Below are positions 33,284 through 41,597 of a stretch of 47,490 nt of DNA, piece after piece. The notes under the pieces were generated by a model. That model saw only the letters and a list, made by a program, of their open reading frames with translations. It ran no database searches and had not been told where the DNA came from. The stretch comes from Nitrososphaerota archaeon (GTDB lineage: Archaea; Thermoproteota; Nitrososphaeria; Nitrososphaerales; Nitrosopumilaceae): assembly GCA_021325595.1 (NCBI GenBank), contig JAJPGX010000001.1, positions 1 through 47,490 on the forward strand. The letters are read 5' to 3'. The stretch's first letter is position 1, and every line of letters begins with the position of its first letter. A program made the position numbers and the translations under genes.

Positions 33284-34471
33284 TTATCTGGTCTTTGCAG
33301 AAACAATTACTAGTACAGACATGGATGCAGCAAGAACAATTCCAGCTAGACCAAACTCTGGAACTGTAGTTGTCTTAAACTCAACCACTCTGTTGTTTGC
33401 AGTGTCTGCTACCCACAAATTACCCGAATTATCAAATTTTGCGTCATATGGTTCGGAAAGGATGTCTGCTGAAGTTCCCATATGCATGCCTAGAAAATTT
33501 TGTTGCCCTAGTACGACTGATGCAGGCTGTCCATTTGTAAAAGGGGGAACATATTCCAATACGCGTGCATTGTTGCCATCAGTAACCCACAAGTTTCCAC
33601 TGGGATCAAATGTTATTCCATAGGGAGTGTTTAATGTATCATTTGTTATCCCAGGCTGATTTGTAGTTAGGATCTTTTGCCCAATCACAAGGCTTGCAGA
33701 CTCGTGATTTGAAAAAGGATATCTGAATTCCATGACTCTATTATTGAGGCTGTCAGTAACCCACAAGTTTCCACTTGAATCAAACGCTATCGAAGATGGT
33801 AAATTGAGATTACTGGAAGAGGTACCATCGGAATTATCAGTAAAACTGTATTGGCCCAAGACAAGTGTCGCGTTCATGCCATTTTTAAATGGTGGAATGT
33901 ACTCTAGTATCCTATTATCATAATAGTCTACTACCCAAAGGTTTCCTTGTTTGTCAAATGCAAGTCCATATGGCGCTGCAAGTGAGCTTGCAGATGTTGG
34001 ATATATTCCCTTGTTAAAACTAGGTGAACCAATCACAAGTGATGTAGATTTCCCATCTGTAAACGGAGCGGTGAATTCTACTATTCTGTTGTTGTTTGTA
34101 TCTGCAACCCACATGTTTCCATCCTTGTCAAAGGTCAATCCATAAGGCTGGTTAAGACCCGTAGGTGATAAACTGGCTTGAGATGAAGCAAAATCTTTCT
34201 GTCCTATAACAACGGATGCATTTTCTCCATTGGTAAATGGTGGAACGTACTCTAGTATACGATTAAACCCAGTATCTGCAACCCACATGTTTCCCGATTT
34301 ATCAAAAGCAATCCCCTCAGGAAAATAAAGTGTATTTCTGGTAGTATCGCTGTGAATGGTTCCTACCGTAAAAAAATCTGTATGACCAATCACGGTTGTG
34401 GCATTTTGTCCAGTTGTAAACGCGTATGCCTGTGCAGGCAAAAGTAACGAAATCAACAGCAAATATTTCAT
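33284..34471 (-). CDS. Exported NHL-repeat beta-propeller with PEFG sorting tail
   Basis: The 395-residue product has a signal peptide (1-18) and six NHL blades of the type GIAFDKSGNMWVADTGFNRI followed by LEYVPPF-like strands, filling about 25-365. The C-terminus is VPEFGLAGIVLAASMSVL plus a basic end, a canonical thaumarchaeal PEFG-CTERM tail. It is expected on the outer surface as a closed six-blade propeller, likely for binding. It is monocistronic; a TATA-like TTTAATTTTTT lies upstream at about 34490. Confidence 0.9.
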   Translation of the reverse strand: MKYLLLISLLLPAQAYAFTTGQNATTVIGHTDFFTVGTIHSDTTRNTLYFPEGIAFDKSGNMWVADTGFNRILEYVPPFTNGENASVVIGQKDFASSQASLSPTGLNQPYGLTFDKDGNMWVADTNNNRIVEFTAPFTDGKSTSLVIGSPSFNKGIYPTSASSLAAPYGLAFDKQGNLWVVDYYDNRILEYIPPFKNGMNATLVLGQYSFTDNSDGTSSSNLNLPSSIAFDSSGNLWVTDSLNNRVMEFRYPFSNHESASLVIGQKILTTNQPGITNDTLNTPYGITFDPSGNLWVTDGNNARVLEYVPPFTNGQPASVVLGQQNFLGMHMGTSADILSEPYDAKFDNSGNLWVADTANNRVVEFKTTTVPEFGLAGIVLAASMSVLVIVSAKTR

Positions 34472-34544
34472 AGGCTTGTAATGTAAGACAAAAAATTAAA
34501 GATTACCAGAATTTTCTTAAGATCTATGAGATTTATTTTTACAA

Positions 34545-34811
34545 TTATTCACTATGTCTTTTTAAGACTAATGTAAGAAATGGTATTCCATAAATAATTC
34601 CATTTATGCTATAAAACGCAATCCAGTGAAAGCTGGTTTGATATGTACATTTAGAATCCATGGCATTTGTAGAAACGATGTCTGATTCCTTCGCTTCACA
34701 ATGATATCCGGACAGTGCAGAGTGCCATAAGTATGTCACAGGAACAAAAACCAAGGTTGCCGCAACCAGAATAATTATTTTTAATTTGAAAGATCTAGTC
34801 GACATGTTCAT
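34545..34811 (-). CDS. Small two-helix membrane protein
   Basis: The 88-residue product has a basic N-terminus, a membrane helix (about 10-30), an outer loop of about 35 residues with two cysteines (YHCEAK, SKCTYQ) that may pair, a second helix (about 62-80) and a KRHSE end. A second ATG two codons in (34805) is also possible. It is divergent from 34871. Family not recognised. Confidence 0.65.
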   Translation of the reverse strand: MNMSTRSFKLKIIILVAATLVFVPVTYLWHSALSGYHCEAKESDIVSTNAMDSKCTYQTSFHWIAFYSINGIIYGIPFLTLVLKRHSE

Positions 34812-34870
34812 TTACTAGTTCCTATTTTTCAAGCAATCCGTATATCTAAGATTTGTGTATTGTAAGATCA

Positions 34871-35101
34871 ATGTCTACACATACGGGTACATTTGGTACG
34901 ACAACAAGAAAACATGATGAGTATCTGCCAATTGCCGTAGCAGTGATGTTGACAGCTTGCCTTGTCACCATATTTGTGATAAGCCCACAAAGTGGTGGTT
35001 ATGGCGGCGGAAACAATGCCCTTGCTTTTTGGGAAGGAACTGGCCTTATCTGGGCTGGTGTCCTAATAGGGTTCATTGCACTGGTCTTTAGAGCTACCTG
35101 A
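34871..35101 (+). CDS. Small two-helix membrane protein
   Basis: The ATG at 34871 is chosen; a TATA-like GTATATC lies about 30 nt upstream, and the upstream TTG (34853) would lie too close to it. The 76-residue product has a Thr-rich start (MSTHTGTFGTTTRKHDE), a helix (about 20-40), a Gly-rich loop (SGGYGGGNN) and a second helix (about 55-73). No function can be assigned. Confidence 0.65.
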   Translation: MSTHTGTFGTTTRKHDEYLPIAVAVMLTACLVTIFVISPQSGGYGGGNNALAFWEGTGLIWAGVLIGFIALVFRAT

Positions 35102-35204
35102 CAAAGAATAACCGAACAGAACGGATCTAGCTCAGCATGCACTATGGACTATATTATGACGCTTTTGTTCATAAGGTAATTATTTTTGCATATGAAAAAA
35201 TAAT

Positions 35205-35336
35205 TTAGGAAATCAGTGGCCTTCCACACTTTGCGCATGTGACATGAAACATTTCCATGTATACTTGTTGCTGTGTATCGACCTCAACGCATTTCTTGCC
35301 CCCTTCTTTGCAAAAGTGGCAAAACTCTTTTTTCAT
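35205..35336 (-). CDS. 43-residue zinc-ribbon protein
   Basis: This minus-strand ORF encodes MKKEFCHFCKEGGKKC, a polar middle, then VTCAKCGRPLIS. CHFC and CAKC make a textbook four-Cys zinc ribbon, with one extra Cys. It precedes another small Cys protein gene (35382) in the same direction. Likely a nucleic-acid- or protein-binding zinc module; role unknown. Confidence 0.68.
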   Translation of the reverse strand: MKKEFCHFCKEGGKKCVEVDTQQQVYMEMFHVTCAKCGRPLIS

Positions 35337-35381
35337 ACATAATTATGGTCTTTCTTTGTTATAAAATTTAGCCATTATGGA

Positions 35382-35573
35382 CTACTTTAGCTGCTCAAGC
35401 AAATTAATGTCATAACATTTCTTATTTCTCATGTCTTGTATCGTTTTTTCAATACAATCTCCTCCATGAAATGACCTGCTGTTTTTGATGCTCTCAAGTA
35501 GGCATTCTTCAGAACAATGTGTTGCATCCCATCTTCTCATTAACTTGTCACAGTTTTCACAAAATTCTGCCAT
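35382..35573 (-). CDS. 63-residue Cys-rich zinc-finger-like protein
   Basis: The product begins MAEFCENCDKLMRRWDATHC and continues SEECLLE, giving a C-x2-C...HC-x3-C site in the first 24 residues, a layout seen in HIT/MYND-like small fingers. A helical C-terminal part has two more Cys (GDCIEKTI, KKCYDI). It lies 45 bp upstream of the 35205 zinc-ribbon gene on the same strand and may be cotranscribed with it. Confidence 0.7.
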   Translation of the reverse strand: MAEFCENCDKLMRRWDATHCSEECLLESIKNSRSFHGGDCIEKTIQDMRNKKCYDINLLEQLK

Positions 35574-35660
35574 GAACTAGTATTATGATATCAATTAATA
35601 AAAAGTAGAATCGATTATCACGCTTGGTTTGGAACATTATACAGGATTGTATGCAATGCC

Positions 35661-36053
35661 GTGCAAAGCAGTCCTGCTGATTATATGCTGTTGTCAGTAT
35701 ACTCACCTATGCAAGTATTACAACATGGAAAACAGGTGGAAGAGGAAGCAACAAGGGACTTTCTTCTTGAAATCCAAGCAGACAAGTATTGCAGAACAAT
35801 ACTAGATTCTACAGTTGAATGTCCAAAGTCAGCAAAGCAACTAAGCCAAGATTGCAACATACCAATTAGCACTGCTTACCGTAGAGTTCAACAGTTGCAC
35901 GACCACAAACTCTTGTCGATATCAGGCATGATTAACGAGGATGGAAAAAAATATTTTCTATACAAGAGCAAAGTCAAGGGAATCATATCCTGTTTTAGCA
36001 ATGGCAAGATCCAAGTAAAGATTATTCCTAATACCACAATGACGGCAGCTTAG
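35661..36053 (+). CDS. ArsR-type winged-helix regulator
   Basis: A GTG at 35661 lies about 22 nt after a TATA-like ATTATAC and is taken as the start. The 130-residue product has a winged helix (about 35-100; SAKQLSQDCNIPISTAYRRV as recognition region) and a C-terminal beta extension (YKSKVKGIISCFSNGKIQVK). The product of 37489 has the same layout, including a DGEIACKI-like end, so the two are paralogues. Effector unknown; a Cys in the HTH and one in the extension are the only possible metal ligands. Confidence 0.82.
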   Translation: MQSSPADYMLLSVYSPMQVLQHGKQVEEEATRDFLLEIQADKYCRTILDSTVECPKSAKQLSQDCNIPISTAYRRVQQLHDHKLLSISGMINEDGKKYFLYKSKVKGIISCFSNGKIQVKIIPNTTMTAA

Positions 36054-36193
36054 GAATACCGACATTATTTTTAAAAATTATTTTTATCTTTTGTTCAGAA
36101 AATATCCAATATATAGTACTTGAATATTACTCAGAAATACCGCTGATAAGTTCTACTTGATAGTTATATGCACTTACAATAAAAAGACCTCCA

Positions 36194-37147
36194 ATGAAAA
36201 GAAAAGTGCTTACATTTGGAATAATTGCACTTGTGGTATCTCTTGCGTTTTCTACCACGACTTATTCTTTTGCAGTGACATCTCCTATTGCTTCAAATGA
36301 CTCTTATATGATTAACGAAAATACATTGCTCAATATTGCAGCGCCAGGGCTCTTGGCAAACGATACAGGTGCAGCAGGAAAAATTCTAAGCGTAGGCCTA
36401 GTCTCAAATGTAAAAAATGGAACTTTGCTACTTGAGACAAATGGTAGTTTCATCTACGTTCCAGATCTTGATTTTCACGGAATTGATACTTTTAGGTATA
36501 TAGTAAATGATGGCAGTCTTAACAGCAACATTGCTAATGTAACCATAACTGTAAAACAAATCAATCATGCGCCAGTGGCAACAAACGACGCATATTCTGT
36601 AAACGAAAACTCTACTCTTGTCATATCAGGACACGGTGTACTTGCAAATGATACTGATATTGACGGAAACACGCTTTCTGCAATATTGGTCTCATCTGTC
36701 TCAAATGGATCACTTGGTTTGAATTCAAACGGAACATTTACCTATGTTCCAAACACGAACTTTTATGGAACAGACACATTTACCTATAAAGCAAATGATA
36801 GCGTGTCTGATAGCAACATAGCTACAGTTGTGATCACAGTAAACAAAATAAATCCAAACCCATCACCTGGAACAAATCCTATTTTGCAGTTGATTTCACA
36901 AATACAAAACATACTTGCCAAGATAACCGGACTTGAAAACCAGATTACAACTCTACAAGATAAAAACAATGCCCTTGAAATCCGAGTATCTCATCTTGAA
37001 AGTATAATATCAAATATCAATGGCAACACTGGACAATTATCTCAAAACAATAACCAGACTAGTTATAATGACTCTGAAGATGATGACCATGGTAAACACA
37101 ACAACGAAAACAAAAACCAGCATCATGACAATGGACATGATGATTAA
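36194..37147 (+). CDS. Exported protein with two cadherin-like (tandem-95) domains
   Basis: The 317-residue product has a signal peptide (1-27). Two tandem Ig/cadherin-like repeats (about 30-118 and 122-215) show VATNDAYSVNENSTLVISG, GVLANDTDIDG and NFYGTDTFTY. A coiled coil (about 235-275) and a His/Asp/Asn-rich tail (DDDHGKHNNENKNQHHDN) follow. The tail should bind divalent metals. There is no membrane anchor, and the coiled coil suggests oligomers. A TATA-like GTTATATGC lies about 30 nt upstream. Confidence 0.88.
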   Translation: MKRKVLTFGIIALVVSLAFSTTTYSFAVTSPIASNDSYMINENTLLNIAAPGLLANDTGAAGKILSVGLVSNVKNGTLLLETNGSFIYVPDLDFHGIDTFRYIVNDGSLNSNIANVTITVKQINHAPVATNDAYSVNENSTLVISGHGVLANDTDIDGNTLSAILVSSVSNGSLGLNSNGTFTYVPNTNFYGTDTFTYKANDSVSDSNIATVVITVNKINPNPSPGTNPILQLISQIQNILAKITGLENQITTLQDKNNALEIRVSHLESIISNINGNTGQLSQNNNQTSYNDSEDDDHGKHNNENKNQHHDNGHDD

Positions 37148-37210
37148 CACGAAGAATTAGTCGTGTCAACATAAGACTATAAGAAGGCATATTTGTAAAA
37201 CTAGTAAGAA

Positions 37211-37483
37211 ATGTCAGAGTCTCCGATACTTCAATACGTAATACTTGCAGCACACTTGATCGTTGGGTTTTTGCTAGTCTTTTTCTCGGCTAAAGCGTTC
37301 AAAAGAACAAAGTATAAGCCCATGATTCTTCTTGCAATAGGTTTCACACTATTGGTCTTGGGAGAGACAGTTATGGAATATGCATTTGCATTTCTTAACA
37401 ATGATAACCTACGAAAGATAATTGAGGAAGGATTTGAGATAGCTGGCTTTATTGTATTAATTATGGCAGTCAAGAAAAGCTGA
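37211..37483 (+). CDS. Small three-helix membrane protein, paired with regulator
   Basis: The 90-residue product has three membrane helices (about 8-28, 38-62, 72-88) and short polar loops. It is followed after 5 nt by a winged-helix regulator gene. A membrane protein with a soluble HTH partner in one operon is a common one-component signalling pair, but direct contact is only inferred. Confidence 0.72.
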   Translation: MSESPILQYVILAAHLIVGFLLVFFSAKAFKRTKYKPMILLAIGFTLLVLGETVMEYAFAFLNNDNLRKIIEEGFEIAGFIVLIMAVKKS

Positions 37484-37488
37484 AAAAA

Positions 37489-37830
37489 ATGGCTGAGAAT
37501 GACGAAATACTATCCATTTTAGGCGATGAATATAGCAGAAAGATACTCTCAACATTGTCAAAAAATGAAATGAGTGCACAAGAAATTTCAGATAATCTTG
37601 GAATACCAACTTCTACTACATATAGAAAAATAAAAAATCTGGAAACACTTGGATTGGTAAAAAAAACCAAGGTTATACGAACTTTGGAAGGCCTTGATGA
37701 GAGCTATTACAAGAGTCTTGTCTCAGGAATTGACATAAAATTCAAGGATGGAGAAATTGCTTGCAAGATTGAGAAATTCACCATGGACCAGAAAATTCAA
37801 AGGCTCTGGGAAAAGTTCTCAGAAAAATAG
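37489..37830 (+). CDS. ArsR-type winged-helix regulator
   Basis: The 113-residue product has a winged helix (about 5-75; MSAQEISDNLGIPTSTTYRK) and a C-terminal segment ending KFKDGEIACKIEKFTMDQKI. It is paralogous to the 35661 product (STAYRRV / STTYRKI). It is cotranscribed with the small membrane protein 37211. Target and signal unknown. Confidence 0.85.
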   Translation: MAENDEILSILGDEYSRKILSTLSKNEMSAQEISDNLGIPTSTTYRKIKNLETLGLVKKTKVIRTLEGLDESYYKSLVSGIDIKFKDGEIACKIEKFTMDQKIQRLWEKFSEK

Positions 37831-38089
37831 GCCATTTAGATTTGTTTTAAGTTAAAAACTGATGCAATAGCAATAGTTCTACGTAAGATGGGTGGCAATG
37901 AAGAATTTTTAGAGAAAGTTGATATCTTACAAGGGAAGGATTAGGCTAGTACATCAAGAAAGTATACACAATATTCCTACAGGTCTTAGAACAAGCTATC
38001 CATTAGGAAGCCTGTATTATTTCAAAATGTAAAATACATTGGAAAAACCTAATCATTTACCAAAAAAAAAAATAATCAGATGTATATTG

Positions 38090-38494
38090 TCATTTTACCA
38101 GCATTACTGCAGTCTTTGCTTTACTCAACACATAATCTGATACACTCCCAACAAAAATTTTCTTGAATTTACTAAGGCCCCTTGCACCTATAACTATTAG
38201 ATCAATTCCATGTGTTTGGGAATACTGCACAATCGCATGTGCAGGATCCCCTGCAATGACTCTCTCAGTAAATGGTATCTTTCTTTTTTGTGCGGCTTCT
38301 CTTGTTACGTCAAAAAAGGACAACTCCTTTAGCGCCTCTTTCCGTATCTTTTTTGATGATCTGGTACTGGGTCTAACATGTAATACAATTAACGAGGCCT
38401 CATGTTCTTGTGCAAGATGAACTGCTTTTCCAAATGCACGAAGCGAGTTTTTAGAACCATCCATTGGTACTAGGATCTTCCTTATCTGGCTCAA
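38090..38494 (-). CDS. Universal stress protein (UspA family)
   Basis: The 134-residue product is a single Usp domain: KILVPMDGSKNSLRAFGKAV at the start, IDLIVIGARGLSK and IFVGSVSDYVL near the end. The G-2x-G-9x-G-S motif is intact, so it belongs to the ATP-binding class. It is cytoplasmic and expected as a dimer. It stands alone; archaeal genomes carry many such copies. Confidence 0.94.
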   Translation of the reverse strand: MSQIRKILVPMDGSKNSLRAFGKAVHLAQEHEASLIVLHVRPSTRSSKKIRKEALKELSFFDVTREAAQKRKIPFTERVIAGDPAHAIVQYSQTHGIDLIVIGARGLSKFKKIFVGSVSDYVLSKAKTAVMLVK

Positions 38495-38609
38495 TCACTA
38501 GATGTGGTATCATACAAGCATATGAATTGGTTTGATGATTTTCACGTCTGGTAACAAAATATGGTTTTCAGTTCTGTAATGTTTAATTCTACTGAAATCG
38601 TATCATGGT

Positions 38610-38864
38610 ATGTTGAGCGCCCCAGAGCCTGACAGCCTACCATTTACTGATATAGAAATGGATCCTAGCTGCTGGGAGGAAAAGCAAAGTAATGAACGTG
38701 GCACTAGGTTCTTTTTTGTACCTCCAAGCTACCGAGGAACACCATCTATTACATTGCACAATCATAGAGAAAAACGCAAGATCTGTTTTGATAAATCTAT
38801 CACTATAACAGTTAAGAAAAATCAAGTTTTCTTTGACAAGAAAAAAATTGTACACTGTCCATAA
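38610..38864 (+). CDS. Small protein of unknown function
   Basis: The 84-residue product (MLSAPEPDSLPFTDIEMDPS start) has an acidic first third, then TRFFFVPPSYRGTPSI and a basic beta-rich end. A TATA-like GTTTAATTC lies 30 nt upstream. There is no signal peptide or known motif. Convergent with the 38935 zinc-ribbon gene. Confidence 0.55.
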   Translation: MLSAPEPDSLPFTDIEMDPSCWEEKQSNERGTRFFFVPPSYRGTPSITLHNHREKRKICFDKSITITVKKNQVFFDKKKIVHCP

Positions 38865-38934
38865 TCTAAAATCACTAAATCTGATATAACTTCCAGTAAG
38901 AACCCTGATGAGATGTAAACGTTGGATGATGTTT

Positions 38935-39165
38935 TTAGTCTGTCCTTGGAGTCAAGCTTTTGGGATTTTTGTTATATTTACTGACTATATACTGCACCTT
39001 GTCGTCACCTTCAGGCGTGGGATTGGCACACCTGCCACATTTTGGCAAAGTAACCACGGCGTCATAATCTATCTCACCTATGAATCTGTCACACTTGGAG
39101 CAACGGACTGATTTTTTATCATAGATGTTCATTGTATAATATACGTCTTCCTTACTATTAAGCAT
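38935..39165 (-). CDS. 76-residue zinc-ribbon protein
   Basis: The product begins MLNSKEDVYYTMNIYDKKS, then VRCSKCDRFIGEIDY and LPKCGRCANPTPEG: two CxxC pairs 20 residues apart, a complete zinc ribbon. A short Lys/Asn-rich end follows. It is one of the small stand-alone ribbons of this region. Role unknown. Confidence 0.75.
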   Translation of the reverse strand: MLNSKEDVYYTMNIYDKKSVRCSKCDRFIGEIDYDAVVTLPKCGRCANPTPEGDDKVQYIVSKYNKNPKSLTPRTD

Positions 39166-39245
39166 GACAGAACATTGGTTAGTTACAAATCTAAAATTAG
39201 AAAAAACAAAAACAATTTAATTAAAACCAAAAACTGAGCAGTATC

Positions 39246-39635
39246 ATGAATTCTGTCACTGAAACTTGTGTGGTCTCAATACCAAGTGATACAGTATTAC
39301 AGTTTTTATCCAACATTGAAAATCTTCCAAAATGGAGCACAAAATTTGTCCAAAAATTAATTGTATCTGACGGAAAACACAAAGCAGTTACACCAATAGG
39401 TGAGGTTTTCATAAAGTATGATGTAAACAAACAAGCAGGACTTGTTGACATTTACGCAGGACCTACAGAAAATCGTATGAGGCCTGCATATTTACGAGTA
39501 ATACCTTTCTCAGAAAATTCTACTGGTGTAATGTTTACCTTCTTTCAATGGCCTGATACCGATGATCAAACTTGGAAGATGTTTTGTGATTGGATTAAAA
39601 TCGAGGTCGCAAATATCAAAAAACATTTTTCTTGA
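39246..39635 (+). CDS. SRPBCC (START-like) fold protein
   Basis: The 129-residue product fits the SRPBCC fold: an N-terminal strand (ETCVVSIPSDTVLQFLSNIE), LPKWSTKFVQ after the first helices, alternating strands, then a long C-terminal helix (WKMFCDWIKIEVANIKKHF). These proteins bind hydrophobic ligands in a deep cavity. The ligand is not predictable. Monocistronic. Confidence 0.8.
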   Translation: MNSVTETCVVSIPSDTVLQFLSNIENLPKWSTKFVQKLIVSDGKHKAVTPIGEVFIKYDVNKQAGLVDIYAGPTENRMRPAYLRVIPFSENSTGVMFTFFQWPDTDDQTWKMFCDWIKIEVANIKKHFS

Positions 39636-39715
39636 TTTGTTCTAGATGCTTGAAATAAATCTCATATCTGACTGCATTTAGAATTCCTTTTGTATCTCTT
39701 TTGTTATATTATTAC

Positions 39716-40087
39716 ATGTCTATAGAAAGAATTCTGGAAAACATCATGCATACCGACAACCACATAAGATATGCAACCATTTTTGATCTGGAAGGAAACG
39801 AGATTAAAACATCGATACGTAAAGATACCACACCATTTCTTGACGAAAAATCCACAAAAGATACACTGCGTTATTCTGCAAATGCATGGAAAACTCGCAG
39901 AACATTTGAGCCAAATATTGGCAAGGGCCAATATGTTCTTGCCGTCTATGAGAAGCTTAGGCGTCTGACAATGCCTGTTGGGGACCAGTACCTACTCATG
40001 GTAACTTGGGGACCAGACGGCGGCACATCTGATATCATCGAACGAATTGGAAACATGTTCTCAGGCGACTATACTAAAGACTGGTAA
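39716..40087 (+). CDS. DUF6659-like small cytoplasmic protein
   Basis: The ATG at 39716 gives MSIERILENIMHTDNHIRYA; an upstream TTG is ignored. The 123-residue product looks like a roadblock/LC7-type alpha-beta sandwich (IRYATIFDLEGNEIKTSIRK, then YVLAVYEKLRRLTMPVGDQY). Thaumarchaea have many copies of this fold, often labelled DUF6659. The assignment is from general pattern only. Confidence 0.65.
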   Translation: MSIERILENIMHTDNHIRYATIFDLEGNEIKTSIRKDTTPFLDEKSTKDTLRYSANAWKTRRTFEPNIGKGQYVLAVYEKLRRLTMPVGDQYLLMVTWGPDGGTSDIIERIGNMFSGDYTKDW

Positions 40088-40191
40088 GAAACATGAAAGC
40101 ACAGAAAGTACCGACTCGCTATTGTAAATGATTCTCTAAACCTACTGATCAACTCTTAAGTACGATGTTCACATGTTAATGTAAGATCCTA

Positions 40192-41142
40192 ATGGAAATT
40201 ATGGGAAGAGGGTTTGGCCAAATAGTAAATGAGACTCCGGCATATTTCCATTTGTTTACAAAGTATGCAATGTACAAATTTTTCAATAAAAAAAGTCCGC
40301 TTTATGGCTCCGCTGATATCATAAACGTGTGTAATTTACACTGTGAGCACTGTTACTGGTGGCTCAACAGAAAGGAAAACGAAGAGCTAACCGTTGAGCA
40401 ATGGAAAAAAGTAATTGATGAAAAATTCAAGAAAAAACATGTGTTCCTGATAACACTAGTAGGTGGCGAGCCTACACTTAGACCTGATGTGATAGAATTA
40501 TTTGCAAAAGAGTTTCCAAGAAGAACATGTGTTGTATCAAATGGAACATTTCCCATAAAGCGATACAAAGGAGTCTATTTTTACTGGATCTCAATAGACG
40601 GTACAAAAGATATCCATGACAAGATACGTGGAAACGGTTCGTGGGACAAGACAAGGAAAAATGTATTAGATTACATTGCTGGAAATGGAAAAAATGCACA
40701 CAAGGATATCTGGATTGCCATGACTGTAAACTCACAAAATTACAAAACTGTGCCAGACGTGGTAAAAGACTGGTATGGCAATTCAAACAAGATAAGCTTT
40801 CAATTTCATACACCGTTTATGAAAAATGATCCACTGTGGCTTCCATTTGGAAAGGAAAGAGACCAAGTTATAGATGATATCATATCTATGAAAAAACAGT
40901 ATCCAGATAATTACATCATAAACCCAGAAAAACAGCTTCAACTAATGAAACGTAATTGGGGAGGAAATGGTACTACGCCAATTGATTGCCCTACCTGGAC
41001 TATCATATCAGTGGATCATATGGGGCGAGAAAAATTGCCATGCTGCATTGGAAGTGCAGAAAAAAATGCCATGAAGCCAATCTGTGAAGACTGTGGTCTA
41101 GGATGCTATTCGGTCTTTGTAAGCTATGGAATGAAGGGGTAG
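40192..41142 (+). CDS. Radical SAM enzyme with C-terminal Cys cluster
   Basis: The 316-residue product has the radical SAM motif CNLHCEHC (about 47-54), the GGEP motif (VGGEPTLRPD) and a TIM-barrel pattern (TCVVSNGTFP, YFYWISIDGTKD). The C-terminus has a second Cys set (DCPTW, LPCCIGSA, CEDCGLGC) that could hold an auxiliary Fe-S cluster, as in SPASM/twitch enzymes. The layout resembles the HpnH-like group. Substrate is unknown; neighbours do not help. An internal ATG at 40201 is an alternative start. Confidence 0.88.
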   Translation: MEIMGRGFGQIVNETPAYFHLFTKYAMYKFFNKKSPLYGSADIINVCNLHCEHCYWWLNRKENEELTVEQWKKVIDEKFKKKHVFLITLVGGEPTLRPDVIELFAKEFPRRTCVVSNGTFPIKRYKGVYFYWISIDGTKDIHDKIRGNGSWDKTRKNVLDYIAGNGKNAHKDIWIAMTVNSQNYKTVPDVVKDWYGNSNKISFQFHTPFMKNDPLWLPFGKERDQVIDDIISMKKQYPDNYIINPEKQLQLMKRNWGGNGTTPIDCPTWTIISVDHMGREKLPCCIGSAEKNAMKPICEDCGLGCYSVFVSYGMKG

Positions 41143-41180
41143 CACCATTCTTATTGAGGTATTATGCAGCAAAAGCAGAA

Positions 41181-41188
41181 AGGAGGTG
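41181..41188 (+). promoter_or_regulatory. Strong ribosome binding site of the TRAM gene
   Basis: AGGAGGTG lies six bases before the ATG at 41194. It is one of few clear Shine-Dalgarno sequences in a window of mostly leaderless genes, and it decides this start over the in-frame ATG at 41164. Confidence 0.7.
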
Positions 41189-41193
41189 CAGTG

Positions 41194-41490
41194 ATGAGTT
41201 ATAGCGGTGGTTATGGAAGATCTAACCGAGGATACGGTAGAGACAGAGGTTTTGGAAGACGAGAATTTGACGACAAACCAAAACCAGTTGAAACAGGCAA
41301 AGAGTATGATGTTTCCATAACTGAAATTAGCAGAAAAGGAGACGGTATAGCAAGAGTAGAAGGCTTTGTTATATTTGTAAAGAACGGAAAAGCAGGACAG
41401 AATGCAAAAGTAAAGATCACACAAGTTGGTCAACGATTTGCTTCTGCTGATATAGTCGGAGAAGGTTCTTCGCCAACTACGTCTGAGTAA
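41194..41490 (+). CDS. TRAM-domain RNA-binding protein
   Basis: The 98-residue product begins with a Gly/Arg/Tyr-rich segment (MSYSGGYGRSNRGYGRDRGF) followed by a single TRAM domain (about 35-95; GKEYDVSITEISRKGDGIAR, then FVIFVKNGKAGQNAKVKIT). Single-TRAM proteins in archaea act as cold-inducible RNA chaperones, replacing bacterial Csp proteins. The RG-rich tail should add RNA affinity. The start follows the strong AGGAGGTG site; starting at 41164 would add ten residues. Confidence 0.9.
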   Translation: MSYSGGYGRSNRGYGRDRGFGRREFDDKPKPVETGKEYDVSITEISRKGDGIARVEGFVIFVKNGKAGQNAKVKITQVGQRFASADIVGEGSSPTTSE

Positions 41491-41597
41491 GTACGTTTAA
41501 TCAAAAAACAGTTTTCATTCCCAATTTTTTCACATTTTTCAATAATCAAAAATAATTGACTGGTTTTGTTTATATTGAGATTATCTAAAACAAGACC

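Noticed and set aside
33284-34471. DNA repeats or CRISPR-like array in the NHL gene
   Set aside because: The periodicity comes from the six NHL blades; repeat units differ in DNA sequence and length and there are no spacers.
37831-38089. Possible short gene (frame reading DAIAIVLRKMGGNEEFLEK)
   Set aside because: About 33 open codons end at 37944 without a good start or promoter; too weak to call. The rest of the gap shows nothing.
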